From: Ooceraea biroi | Taxonomy: Eukaryota > Arthropoda > Insecta > Hymenoptera > Formicidae | Length of the DNA: 64,000 bases | Direction: 5' to 3' | Assembly: GCF_003672135.1 (NCBI RefSeq) | Contig: NC_039519.1 | Location: 5,146,001 to 5,210,000, forward strand | Shown: one piece after another, positions 1 to 11,164 of the stretch | Layout: each line of letters begins with the position of its first letter | How positions within the stretch are numbered: the stretch's first letter is position 1 | Notes under the pieces: generated by a model | Databases searched by the model: none | What the model was told of the DNA's origin: nothing | Seen by the model: only the letters and a program-made list of their open reading frames with translations | Program-made: the position numbers and the translations under genes

Positions 1-4
1 CAAA

Positions 5-1014
5 ATGGAAAATCAAAAAGAACATTTTCCTCATATTTTGTTTTATTACTTCCGAAAAGGGAAAAACGCTGTGCAAGCTCATAAAAAGTTATGTGATGTA
101 TATGGCGAAGATGCTTTAAAACTGCGGCAGTGTCAAAATTGGTTTACTAAATTTGATTGCAGATTTTAATGTGAAAGATGCACCACGCTCAGGAAGGCCA
201 ATCGAAATTGATGATGACAAAATAAAGGCACTGATCGATTCCAATCGGCGTTTAACGACACGAGAGATTGCTGAGAATCTTAACATATCGAAATCGAGTG
301 TTGAAAACCATTTAAAACGACTTGGATACATTAGTAAGCTCGATATTTGGGTACCACATGAGCTAAAGAAATTCATCTCACTAAGCGTATTGACATCTGC
401 GATTCTCTTTTGAAACGTGAGGAAAATGATCATTTTTGAAACGGATGATAACAGGCGACGAAAAATGGATCGTCTACAACAACGTCAAACGAAAAAGATC
501 GTGATGAACCTGCTGAAAGCACTTGAAAAGCAGATATTCACCAAAGAAAGATTATGCTGTCAGTCTGGTGGGACTTTAAAGGTATTGTGTATTTTGAGCT
601 GCTTGCAAGGAATCAACCATTAATTCAGACGTATACTGTCGTCAACTGGATAAATTAAACGATGCCATCAAACAGAAACGTCGAGAATTGGTGAATCGCA
701 AAGGTGTTGCGTTTCGCCATGATAACGCTAGACCACGTACAAGTTTGGTCACTCGTGAAAAATTGTTGCAGCTTGGATGGGATGTGTTACCACATCCACC
801 ATATTCGCCAGACCTGGCACCATCAGATTACCATTTGTTTCGTTCTTTGCAAAACGCCTTGAATGGTAAAACCTTTACTGCTGATGAGGATATCAAATCG
901 TTGTTGGAATTGTGTTTTGCTGAAAAAGATAAGAACTTTTTTGAGCGCGGAATCATGAAGTTGCCTGAAAAATGGCAAAAGATAATCAAACAAAATGGAC
1001 AATATATTGTTTAA
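5..1014 (+). pseudogene. M1 mariner transposase pseudogene, unit 1
   Basis: Relic of a mariner transposase, the enzyme that cuts and pastes the element at TA sites. The start codon at 5 opens the usual N-terminal helix-turn-helix region (MENQKEHF...). The catalytic block is readable in pieces: ITGDEKWI near 446, HDNARPR near 718 and YSPDLAPSDYH near 803, giving DD34D spacing. It cannot encode a working protein. It has a 2-base loss near 155, single-base losses near 365, 430 and 614, and an 11-bp deletion near 502. The last piece ends at the stop at 1012-1014. It is the only unit of the array that keeps the N-terminal coding sequence. Confidence 0.93.
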
Positions 1015-1090
1015 TAAAGTTTTTGTTTCCCATGAAAAATTCGCCTTTTATTTATATAAAAAAAACGCAATTACTTTTTGGCCAACCCAA

Positions 1091-2019
1091 TATATGGCGA
1101 AGATGCTTTAAAACTGCGGCAGTGTCAAAATTGGTTTACTAAATTTCGATCTGCAGATTTAATGTGAAAGATGCACCACGCTCGGAAGGCCAATCGAAAT
1201 TGATGATGACAAAATAAAGGCACCGATCGATTCGAATCGGCGTTTAACGACACGAGAGATTGCTGAGAATCTTAACATATCGAAATCGAGTGTTGAAAAC
1301 CATTTAAAACGACTTGGATACATTAGTAAGCTCGATATTTGGGTACCACATGAGCTCAAAGAAATTCATCTCACTGAGCGTATTGACATCTGCGATTCTC
1401 TTTCGAAACGTGAGGAAAATGATCCATTTTTGAAACGTATGATAACAGGCGACGCAAAATCGATCGTCCACAACAACGTCAAACGAAAAAGATCGTGATG
1501 AACCTGCTGAAAGCACTTGAAAAGCAGATGTTCACCAAAGAAAGATTATGCTGTCAGTCTGGTGGGACTTTAAGGTATTGTGTATTTTGAGCTGCTTGCA
1601 AGGAATCAAACCATTAATTCAGACGTATACTGTCGTCAACTGGATAAATTAAACGATGCCATCAAACAGAAACGTCGAGAATTGGTGAATCGCAAAGGTG
1701 TTGCGTTTCACCATGATAACGCTAGACCACGTACAAGTTTGGTCACTCGTGAAAAATTGTTGCAGCTTGGATGGGATGTGTTATCATGATGTTACCACAT
1801 CCACCATATTCGCCAGACCTGGCACCATCAGATTACCATTCGTTTCGTTCTTTGCAAAACGCCTTGAGTGGTAAAACCTTGACTGCTGATGAGGATATGA
1901 AATCGTTGTTGGAATTGTGTTTTGCTGAAAAAGATAAGAACTTTTTTGAGCGCGGAATCATGAAGTTGCCTGAAAAATGGCAAAAGATAATCAAACAAAA
2001 TGGACAATATATTGTTTAA
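1091..2019 (+). pseudogene. M1 mariner transposase pseudogene, unit 2 (5'-truncated)
   Basis: Second unit, beginning at the fusion of the previous copy's terminus with the codons for YGEDALK. Base losses near 1160 and 1185 break the DNA-binding domain. The 11-bp deletion after the KRKRS codons (near 1497) is the same as in the other three units. An 11-bp insertion near 1787 separates the HDNARPR and SPDLAPSDYH blocks into different frames. The C-terminal end NGQYIV is followed by the usual stop. Confidence 0.92.
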
Positions 2020-2095
2020 TAAAGTTTTTGTTTCCCATGAAAAATTCGCCTTTTATTTATATAAAAAAAACGCAGTTACTTTTTGGCCAACCCAA

Positions 2096-3027
2096 TATAT
2101 GGCGAAGATGCTTTAAAACTGCGGCAGTGTCAAAATTCGTTTACTAAATTTCGATTTGGAGATTTTAATGTGAAAGATGCACCACGCTCAGGAAGGCCAA
2201 TCGAAATTGATGATGACAAAATAAAGGCACTGATAGATTCCAATTGGCGTTTAACGACCCGAGAGATTGCTGAGAATCTTAACGTATCGAAATCGAGTGT
2301 CGAAAACCATTTAAAACGACTTGGATACATTAGTAAGCTCGATATTTGGGTACCACATGAGCTCAAAGAAATTCATCTCGCTAAGCGTATTGACATCTGC
2401 GATTCTCTTTTAAAACGTGAGGAAAATGATCGATTTTTGAAACGTATGATAACAGGCGACGAAAAATGGATCGTCTACAACAACGTCAAACGAAAAAGAT
2501 CGTGATGAACCTGCTGAAAGCACTTGAAAAGCAGATGTTCACCAAAGAAAGATTATGCTGTCAGTCTGGTGGGACTTTAAAGGTATTGTGTATTTTGAGC
2601 TGCTTGCAAGGAATCAAACCATTAATTCAGACGTATACTGTCGTCAACTGGATAAATTAAACGATGCCATGAAACAGAAACGTCGAGAATTGGTGAATCG
2701 CAAAGGTGTTGCGTTTCACCATGATAACGCTAGACCACGTACAAGTTTGGTCACTCGTGAAAAATTGTTGCAGCTTGGATGGGATGTGTTACCATGATGT
2801 TACCACATCCACCATATTCGCCAGACCTGGCACCATCAGATTACCATTCGTTTCGTTCTTTGCAAAACGCCTTGAGTGGTAAAACCTTGACTGCTGATGA
2901 GGATATCAAATCGTTGTTGGAATTGTTTTTTGCTGAAAAAGATAAGAACTGTTTTGAGCGCGGAATCATGAAGTTGCCTGAAAAATGGCAAAAGATAATC
3001 AAACAAAATGGACAATATATTGTTTAA
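2096..3027 (+). pseudogene. M1 mariner transposase pseudogene, unit 3 (5'-truncated)
   Basis: Third unit. A reading frame from 2083 to 2505 (about 140 codons) starts in the preceding terminal repeat and runs through the fusion point into the helix-turn-helix region and the first catalytic block (ITGDEKWIVYNN). It stops after KRKRS because of the shared 11-bp deletion. The second half (HDNARPR near 2720, SPDLAPSDYH near 2820) is split by the same type of 11-bp insertion as in unit 2. This chimaeric frame keeps the DNA-binding half. Whether it is expressed cannot be told from sequence. Confidence 0.92.
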
Positions 3028-3103
3028 TAAAGTTTTTGTTTCCCATGAAAAATTCGCCTTTTATTTATATAAAAAAAACGCAGTTACTTTTTGGCCAACC
3101 CAA

Positions 3104-4024
3104 TATATGGCGAAGATGCTTTAAAACTGCGGCAGTGTCAAAATTGGTGTACTAAATTTCGATTTGGAGATTTTAATGTGAAAGATGCACCACGCTCAGG
3201 AAGGCCAATCGAAATTGATGATGACAAAATAAAGGCACTGATAGATTCCAATTGGCGTTTAACGACCCGAGAGATTGCTGAGAATCTTAACGTATCGAAA
3301 TCGAGTGTCGAAAACCATTTAAAACGACTTGGATACATTAGTAAGCTCGATATTTGGGTACCACATGAGCTCAAAGAAATTCATCTCGCTAAGCGTATTG
3401 ACATCTGCGATTCTCTTTTAAAACGTGAGGAAAATGATCGATTTTTGAAACGGATGATAACAGGCGACGAAAAATGGATCGTCTACAACAACGTCAAACG
3501 AAAAAGATCGTGATGAACCTGCTGAAAGCACTTCAAAAGCAGATGTTCACCAAAGAAAGATTATGCTGTCAGTCTGGTGGGACTTTAAAGGTATTGTGTA
3601 TTTTGAGCTGCTTGCAAGGAATCAAGCCATTAATTCAGACGTATACTGTCGTCAACTGGATAAATTAAATGATGCCATCAAACAGAAACGTCGAGAATTG
3701 GTGAATCGCAAAGGTGTTGTGTTTCACCATGATAACGCTAGACCACGTACAAGTTTGGTCACTCGTGAAAAATTGTTGCAGCTTGGATGGGATGTGTTAC
3801 TACATCCACCATATTCGCCAGACCTGGCACCATCAGATTACCATTCGTTTCGTTCTTTGCAAAACGCCTTGAATGGTAAAACCTTTACTGCTGATGAGGA
3901 TATGAAATCGTTGTTGGAATTGTGTTTTGCTGAAAAAGATAAGAACTGTTTTGAGCGCGGAATCATGAAGTTGCCTGAAAAATGGCAAAAGATAATCAAA
4001 CAAAATGGACAATATATTGTTTAA
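3104..4024 (+). pseudogene. M1 mariner transposase pseudogene, unit 4 (5'-truncated)
   Basis: Fourth and least damaged unit. The frame 3091-3513 covers the DNA-binding region to KRKRS. The frame 3563-4024 (153 codons) then covers the rest without interruption, including HDNARPR, YSPDLAPSDYHSF and the C-terminus NGQYIV. The 11-bp deletion at ~3511 is the main lesion separating the halves. Unlike units 1-3 it has CTTCAAAAG rather than CTTGAAAAG near 3533, that is a serine codon instead of a stop in the original frame, so it keeps an older state at that site. Confidence 0.92.
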
Positions 4025-4106
4025 TAAAGTTTTTGTTTCCCATGAAAAATTCGCCTTTTTATTTATATAAAAAAAACGCAATTACTTTTTGGCCAACCCA
4101 ATATAT

Positions 4107-5048
4107 CCGTCCAGCAAGTTAGCATATCTGATACAATTCTACATGCTTAACGCAACAGTCGCGTAACACAGTTCTATACTTAATAAGATTACAATAACCG
4201 AAGCGTGAAAGGAACATTCGTAAACGCAACTGTATCCATTATCCTCTCGCGTGAGCAGTAACCTATTCTAACTCGCTAGTTAATAGTTTAATCGCAGAGA
4301 ACTCACCGGAAGTGTAGGAAGACCGGCAAAGCGAGCGGCGAGTCTTTAGCCGCACTGCAAGCCGAGCTGAATCTCCGCCGAGTGCGGATTTCACGTGGCG
4401 GATAAAGCTCCCCGGTTACGTGCCGTCACAAACCACGTGCTGCCATCGGGAAGCACGAAAACGGGCTTCATCGTTAGCTATGAACGTGTTTCCATCAAGT
4501 TTCTCGCCGGTATAAGATGAAATATTAACGATATCAGGGCCCGCTGGTATCGGCTCGACGGCGGTCTTTCGGTCGAGCTGCGAAATTCGTCCCCGAAATT
4601 CGCTTTACAAGCCTCATCGCGAGTTCGTGTCCACGTAATCCGCGGGGACACAACCGGGCTCCAGCATATGGGTAATTTCGAGGTAGTTCTGGACGCCGTA
4701 ACTGGACGTCTCCGATGACCGCGCGTCGACCCGGACGTTGTGCGAAATTCTGACGTCTCGGTGCGGTGGTTTCGTCGATGCACACGCAGGTTTCACATGT
4801 AAAACAGAATCTTTCAGACATGAAATGACGGATTTTTTAACCAAATTGTTTCTCGTGTTTTACCAAGTTGTTTCCACTCCATTGGTGTGCACTGTGATGA
4901 ACGTCATGTCCGCTAATAGATTCATCTCTCATCTCCGATGGCCAAGCAAGCAGAACTGAAAGTCCGAAGATTAGTTTCTCACGATGCTGATTATTTTAGA
5001 TTATTTTAGATTATTTTTTTAACACTCACACATTAGAATGATCCCATG
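4107..5048. other. Unique sequence, no recognisable gene
   Basis: Mixed-composition host sequence between the mariner array and the hAT MITE. Several overlapping open frames of 70-100 codons occur on both strands in the GC-rich part (about 4480-4960). They show no recognisable domain and no convincing splice structure, so I treat them as chance frames. Confidence 0.6.
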
Positions 5049-5056
5049 GCGCTGAG

Positions 5057-5681
5057 CAGGGATCGGCAAAATATTAATAATAAATTAATATTACTTGAGT
5101 ATTTAATTATTTATTTAACAGGAAAAAATAATTCCCGATTAATTGATTAATCAGTAATCAAGATAAGCAATTTTTCAATTGCTCGGTTAATCAGTAATCA
5201 AAAAGAACAATTTCTCAATTACTCGATTAATCAGTAATCACAATAAACAATTTTTCAATTACTCCAGTAATCAGTAATCAAAGTGAAAATTTTTTAATTC
5301 GATTAATCAGTAATTATAGTATAAAATATTTTTGTTACTTGATTAATCAGTAATCAGACCGAAAAATTTTTCAATTATTTCATCACTCAGTAATCAGTGT
5401 CAGTGTCATTAGCGTACAGCAGCAATTATATAGAGAAAAAAATTAATTCAACGCAATATTTTTCTAATAAAATTAGTTGAAGTAGGATTTTTTATGACTG
5501 ATAAAAAAATAATTTAAATAGTGAAATATTGCGTTAATTTCATTTTGTTCTGTATGGAATTGGTGCTGTACGCTGATAACTACTTAAATAATAAATTTCT
5601 CGAAGTTGATTACTGATTATCAAAATAATTGTTAATCAAAGCTGAAAATATTACTGAAAATATCGTTGATGCCGATCCCTG
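5057..5681. mobile_element. hAT-type non-autonomous element (MITE) with 8-bp target duplication
   Basis: The ends are a perfect 12-bp inverted repeat, CAGGGATCGGCA. It is flanked by GCGCTGAG (5049-5056) and GCGCCGAG (5682-5689), an 8-bp duplication with one mismatch. An 8-bp duplication and termini beginning CAGGG are typical of hAT elements. The interior is AT-rich, non-coding and partly palindromic: a stretch at about 5410-5460 containing GCGTACAGCAGCAATT pairs imperfectly with 5523-5575. A 40-bp minisatellite fills the left half. Confidence 0.88.
5147..5400. repeat. 40-bp minisatellite inside the hAT MITE
   Basis: The core TTAATCAGTAATCA recurs with its TCAG at 5151, 5191, 5231, 5271, 5307, 5347 and 5387, so the spacing is 40 bp with one 36-bp step. 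The linking sequence is a variable A-rich plus CAATTTTTCAATT segment. A reversed copy of the core (TGATTACTGATTA) occurs near the right end at about 5607-5620. The array is thus an expansion of a subterminal motif of the element. Confidence 0.9.
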
Positions 5682-7136
5682 GCGCCGAGTGCATTCATGG
5701 CCCTTTTTACAGTCGCCGATTGAATTCCTAGTCTGGCGAGAGTGCCTTCTCCGCGGGAGAATTGCGAAAATACGTACTCCCGGTCGGCGAAATCCGCTGA
5801 GCGTGATAAAATGATCCCTTCCCGAGTGCGCCGGCCGAGTAAGGCGCGCCGTTGAGGATCATTAATCATGCGATTCCACCTGCGGACGAAAAAGGAGACT
5901 GGGAACGGCATTGAGAGGAGGTCTCCAAAGCCCGCGCGCGTTATTGTACGCCTTGGCAGGTTTATCCGCCCTTTAATGCGGCCCACCGATGTTACGCTGC
6001 TTATACACACGCGTCCACCCTCCCTCATCCCCTCCGTGTTTCGCCGGCAATAATATAGAATAGGACTCGAAAATCGTTGCTTATTCCGCAAAGTGCGGGA
6101 TTATCGTGCGCCGAGCGGATGTGTGCGCTGCGGGAGAATAACCGCGACAATGCTGACGGAACAATGCATGTGCCGTCCGTGTCCTCTGCGTATCGTTAAG
6201 ACGACGAAGGCGGCGAGGCTCCCTTTTGCATTAGAATCTCGATGGGTTTTTTCCCTCCGTCGACCCGCTCGAAAACTCGACACGTCGCGCGATTTCCGTT
6301 CCGGATAACGCGTGCCTGGTGATGATGGCGGATCGCTATCTGCGCTGATCGTGAGATTGGGCGACGTCAATCGCGAGGATGACTAAACAATCCCGAGGCT
6401 GTCCCGGATATCGACGGCCCTCTTCCGGTCGCTCCGACGTGCGAAAAATCGAACGCGGGATACGTTCCGTAAATACATTACCCAGATTCGCCATTGACAA
6501 TCTGACGCCACATGGTAGCGTCCCACGGCGCTCCCCGGTGTCACCCTCCGGTCTCCGTTCTATCTCCCTGGCCCTTCGAGCAGAGTGAGTCCTCCTCCTC
6601 TTTCCGTATTATAGCCGTAAACTCTCTTACCTATTTACGTACGGCCTCTTTGGCGTCCGTCCCCGTGTGTTTACGCCGATATTATTTCATTTTCCGCTAG
6701 TCCTGCCGTCCCGGAACACGATGGGGACATCGGGGGTGGTCTCTCCCATCGGACCACAATGGGGCATAACCTTATTTACCGGTGCACAACCACCCCCGTC
6801 GTCGTCTTGACCGAGATAAAGGCTGCGTTCATTTACCGGTGTCTTTCCGGTGTACCGGAGGATCGATAAGGTGTAAATTCATTTACGCGACTGGGACTGC
6901 GTTGCCCTGGTTTTTCCCTCTTTTGCCTCTCTCTTTTAGATTGGAATTTAGCTCGTACCCGATTTTCATTCCGGAATTGCGCGGAACCTGTGCCACGGGA
7001 TTTGTATTTCCGCGACGTAATTAGAATAGAAGCTTTAAGCGTTCTTGCGTTTAACGCCAAAATGTTCATCCGACTTGCGACGTGTCGCATTCCGCGATCT
7101 TCGGAAGATCCATCAATCCGATCGCTCGACAGCGAC

Positions 7137-7172
7137 GTTTTCGTCCTCGTCCTCGTCGTCGTCGTCTCTCTT
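7137..7172 (+). repeat. GTC-rich trinucleotide tract
   Basis: Short imperfect run of TCG, TCC and TCT triplets in GC-rich DNA. A simple-sequence tract; no coding context was recognised. Confidence 0.7.
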
Positions 7173-7689
7173 GGCGGTCAGACCGATATATTTTCTCAGC
7201 ACTCGGGGCTTTCCCGTGAACAGAACACCGCGCCACCTCGAGAATGCTAGGACCCTCCACAGCTTCTCCGGGTATATCCTACCATCGGCCATATCCACCC
7301 GGTCACGCCGGGTTGACCGCACACGTACACGTGCACACGATCCCGCCTGCACCCACGCGGTTCTGTACGTCGTACAGGACCGCTCAGAAGCTACCCGCTT
7401 CACGTCTTCCTCGCATTCGCTTCTCGTCGATTCTCTTTTTCAACGCTCGTCACCACGAGACTGCCACCTGCGGAACAATCATCACCCTCGTGGGGTCGTT
7501 ATGTAAAATACGATTCGGAATATTTGTTTACGGTCCAGAGGCGCGTTCGCGCAGCTTCTGAGGCGCCCTGTACACACGTACACAGGTACAGCCGCGTGTG
7601 TACACGTACGAGCACTGATACTAGCTGCGCGAGTTTCGTTTCATCCTACTTGTTGGATAGGGTCCTTCGAGTGGCTAGAGGAAAGAACT

Positions 7690-7715
7690 TCTTCCTTCCT
7701 TCCTTCCTTCCTCCT
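7690..7715 (+). repeat. (CTTC)n microsatellite
   Basis: About six tandem CTTC tetramers within a pyrimidine-rich stretch. Confidence 0.85.
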
Positions 7716-8127
7716 TTCCAGCATGCTCCTTGTCATTTTCCCTCCTTTTTCCCGAGACGCGCGGGGGATTGTTTGCACTCGCCTCTCTTCCATCGCTTCA
7801 CCTTCCTAGTCCCTCGGTTCCGTCTACGCCCCGCGGGATCCCGCCGCCGCCCCGTCGTCCGGAGCTCAGATTGCTTTTATACCATGGATTGATTGACAAT
7901 ATACTTACGTTAGCCGAGTGGACCGTACAGTTATGGAGACGGCTACACCCTCTTCGTCTTCCTTTTCCACCCTGCGCGCCGCCGCCGTTAAAGCGCGACC
8001 TACGCCCGTCCTCCCTTACGCTAGAACATCGCCGCGGGATCCTTCCGCTCCCTTGTCCCCTACGTTTTTTCTCCTCGTGCCCCTTCGTTCGCTCGCACGT
8101 CGCAAAAGTAAGCGATTTTCGAAAGAT

Positions 8128-9795
8128 ATTGCTCCTCGGAAGAAAACGTGCGAATCTCTAGGAGCAGCACAATTTTGCATCCCCTTCGTCGCTGTTTAAT
8201 AATTAGAGATCCTTTGTCAAACAATCTGTTTAAAGATATTTCGGTCTTGAAGCTTTTTTCGAACGCTCTTTCGTATTGGAAATGCACTGCTTACGAAATC
8301 GTAATTGATTTCTTTAAATATATATTTCGTTGGGTCCGCGATGACGTAGAAGGATCATTAGAATTTAGCTAAGAGCGATTTAATAATATTATCTATTATC
8401 CGTTAATATTACAAAAATTATGATTAATGGCGTCAGGCCGGCGACGCATTGTCCCGTTTCTATTGCTCCTCGGAAGAAAACATGCGAATCTCTAGGAGCA
8501 GCACAATTTTGCATCCCCTTCGTCGCTGTTTAATAATTAGAGATCCTTTGTCAAACAATCTGTTTAAAGATATTTCGGTCTTGAAGCTTTTTTCGAACGC
8601 TCTTTCGTATTGGAAATGCACTGCTTACGAAATCGTAATTGATTTCTTTAAATATATATTTCGTTGGGTCCGCGATGACGTAGAAGGATCATTAGAATTT
8701 AGCTAAGAGCGATTTAATAATATTATCTATTATCCGTTAATATTACAAAAATTATGATTAATGGCGTCAGGCTGGCGACGCATTATCCCGTTTCTATTGC
8801 TCCTCGGAAGAAAACATGCGAATCTCTAGGAGGAGCACAATTTTGCATCCCCTTCGTCGCTGTTTAATAATTAGAGATCCTTTGTCAAAAAATCTGTTTA
8901 AAGATATTTCGGTCTTGAAGCTTTTTTCGAACGCTCTTTCGTATTGGAAATGCACTGCTTACGAAATCGTAATTGATTTCTTTAAATATATATTTCGTTG
9001 GGTCCGCGATGACGTAGAAGGATCATTAGAATTTAGCTAAGAGCGATTTAATAATATTATCTATTATCCGTTAATATTACAAAAATTATGATTAATGGCG
9101 TCAGGCCGGCGACGCATTGTCCCGTTTCTATTGCTCCTCGGAAGAAAACATGCGAATCTCTAGGAGCAGCACAATTTTGCATCCCCTTCGTCGCTGTTTA
9201 ATAATTAGAGATCCTTTGTCAAACAATCTGTTTAAAGATATTTCGGTCTTGAAGCTTTTTTCGAACGCTCTTTCGTATTGGAAATGCACTGCTTACGAAA
9301 TCGTAATTGATTTCTTTAAATATATATTTCGTTGGGTCCGCGATGACGTAGAAGGATCATTAGAATTTAGCTAAGAGCGATTTAATAATATTATCTATTA
9401 TCCGTTAATATTACAAAAATTATGATTAATGGCGTCAGGCCGGCGACGCATTGTCCCGTTTCTATTGCTCCTCGGAAGAAAACATGCGAATCTCTAGGAG
9501 CAGCACAATTTTGCATCCCCTTCGTCGCTGTTTAATAATTAGAGATCCTTTGTCAAAAAATCTGTTTAAAGATATTTCGGTCTTGAAGCTTTTTTCGAAC
9601 GCTCTTTCGTATTGGAAATGCACTGCTTACGAAATCGTAATTGATTTCTTTAAATATATATTTCGTTGGGTCCGCGATGACGTAGAAGGATCATTAGAAT
9701 TTAGCTAAGAGCGATTTAATAATATTATCTATCCGTTAATATTACAATAATTATGATTAATGGCGTCAGACCGGCGACGCATTATCCCGTTTCTA
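8128..9795 (+). repeat. Satellite array, five units of 334 bp
   Basis: The marker ATTGCTCCTCGGAAG starts at 8128, 8462, 8796, 9130 and 9464, an exact 334-bp period. Units are nearly identical, differing by a few substitutions and a 4-bp deletion near the end of the last unit. The array ends where TTTCTATT runs into AAATATAAATC at about 9795. Each unit holds an open frame of 74-85 codons on the + strand. The same frame simply recurs in copies of almost identical sequence and resembles no protein I know. I see no RNA gene boxes in the unit. Confidence 0.95.
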
Positions 9796-9823
9796 TTAAA
9801 TATAAATCAACCGGATGATATCC

Positions 9824-9949
9824 GTAGAATCCGAATCCGTAATAAAAAATACCATGTCTCATTAAAAAAAAATTTCAGACCGGAAGTTAGAATTCTGAAA
9901 TTTTTTTTTAATGAGACATGGTATTTTTTATTACGGATTCGAATTCTAC
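9824..9949. repeat. Hairpin with 55-bp arms
   Basis: The arm at 9824-9878, beginning GTAGAATCCGAATCCGTAAT, is the reverse complement of 9895-9949 with about one mismatch. The loop is only 16 bp (9879-9894). It lies directly between the satellite and a truncated palindromic MITE. It is probably a small foldback element or the remnant of a palindromic end; no target duplication was identified. Confidence 0.9.
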
Positions 9950-9961
9950 GCGAGAAAACAT

Positions 9962-10325
9962 GCAACTTTTGTCTGAAACATTTTTCCGAAAAATGTCATC
10001 TTATGTCCTTAAAATGATCTTTAAGATGAGTTTTGAGGACATTTTAAGGACATAAGATGACATTTTTCGGAAAAATGTTTCAGACAAAAGTTACTTACTT
10101 TTCGATGGAGAATAAGAATCTGCAATAAAAAGTTGGGGTTTCAATTTAAGAAATTGAAGGTGATCTTCGCGTGACCTTCAAACGACTATTCAAGGTCAAA
10201 CCACCATTGGTACCATATCATCTTATGTCCCCCTCGAAATCGTGACATGTCTGTCTGAAACATTTTTTCGTATCTCTTTTAGTTTTTTAAAAAATCGACT
10301 GTATAAATTAAAATGGGCCACCCTG
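9962..10325. mobile_element. Truncated copy of the TA-flanked palindromic MITE
   Basis: This matches the centre and right arm of the complete element at 35325-35919. It starts within the left arm at CAACTTTTGTCTGAAACA, passes through the palindrome centre near 10028, and runs to the terminus GGGCCACCCTG at 10325, followed by TA. The outer left arm is missing and is replaced by the neighbouring hairpin sequence. Confidence 0.93.
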
Positions 10326-10327
10326 TA

Positions 10328-10935
10328 TATACGGGCTGGTTATTTATTGATTATACTCTAATAAGAAGCGTTTTCGGCATGGTATTTGTTGGATTTATCT
10401 TGCGACGCCTGTCCCTTCGCGTGTCCCTTCATATTATAAATCTGTCAGGCATGTGCCGAAACTGATTGTTACGAACTGCATCAGAGGTAAGGCGGAGGTA
10501 AGACGAAGCACGCCCCGGTGAGTATCCTCCCTGCGATTCGACGCGAGAGCCATATCTCGTAAATTCATGACCGAGCGACGATGCGAATTTTCGGTGGTAC
10601 CCTTCGTATCTCTCGTCACACCCTTCCTTTTTCACGTAACACATCCTTTCCTCTCGCGAGGAAATAATTCAAACACCTCTGCCAATGTCCAATGTTCGCA
10701 GATGTATAATTGATCAAGATGTTCACCTTTGAACACAACATTTACACGCGATACTGAGAGCAAGAATTTTTCATGACGCTATTGTGAAGTCCTGAACAAA
10801 AGATTAACGACTATTATGTTGTTGTCAAAGTCAAGCTGATCAGTTTCCCTCGGAAACTCAATTAATCGATTAATCGATTAATCGGCAGCGACCGCGCTGT
10901 CGACTGCGGTTTCCGACTTCCGTTAGTGCAATCTA
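10328..10935. other. Unique sequence, nothing recognised
   Basis: Host-like sequence with no recognisable gene. Near 10860-10885 there is a short tandem of the ATCGATTA palindrome. Confidence 0.5.
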
Positions 10936-11164
10936 GATGTTTTTTTAATTTTTTAATTTTTAATTTATTCAATGAACGGGAAATTACCCTCTAGTGTCAC
11001 ACAAAAGATCATAAGCAGGATAACAATGAACGTAAATAATCAAATAAGCAATACAATAATCCAAATCGCAAACTCCAGAACCGAAAAGTTCAAAATCGAG
11101 TGAAAGCAGGATAAAGAAAAAAAGCATTATGCCAACCAAATATTCTGATTAAAGTCGTTAAAAA

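Larger units (their letters stand above)
1..4101 (+). mobile_element. Tandem array of four defective mariner (M1) copies
   Basis: Four head-to-tail copies of a DD34D mariner. Each ends with the terminal repeat read as CGCAATTACTTTTTGGCC-AACCCAA, at 1090, 2095, 3103 and 4101. Units 2-4 lack the 5' terminal repeat and the first ~100 bases: the previous copy's 3' end runs directly into the internal site TATATGGCGAAG. The same TATAT also follows the last copy (4102-4106), so TATAT microhomology between the 3' flank and the transposase gene can explain the duplication. The repeat unit is about 1.0 kb. The 5' terminus of unit 1 lies left of the window. Confidence 0.95.
5690..8127. other. GC-rich unique sequence, no recognisable gene
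   Basis: About 2.4 kb of host-like sequence. Many open frames occur on both strands, up to about 150 codons near 5651-6091 and 7045-7506, as expected of GC-rich sequence. None shows a recognisable domain. A pyrimidine-rich stretch at 7680-8080 includes a CTTC microsatellite. It could be intronic to a gene that starts left of the window. Confidence 0.55.

Noticed and set aside
5147..5400. Regular 40-bp repeats resembling a CRISPR array
   Set aside because: The genome is clearly eukaryotic, the repeat core and its linkers are both AT-rich and degenerate, and the array lies inside a hAT MITE.
7045..7506. Open frame of 153 codons as a gene
   Set aside because: Low-complexity Ser/Arg-rich reading of GC-rich DNA with a TCG tract; overlapping frames on both strands are equally open.
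8345..8362. GAAGGATCATTA in the satellite, as the 3' end of 18S rRNA
   Set aside because: Only about 12 bases match the rRNA end; the sequence around it does not follow 18S or ITS1.
8148..9708. Five repeated open frames of 74-85 codons in the 334-bp satellite, as a gene family
   Set aside because: The period is not a multiple of three and units are almost identical, so the same chance frame recurs in each. No domain recognised.
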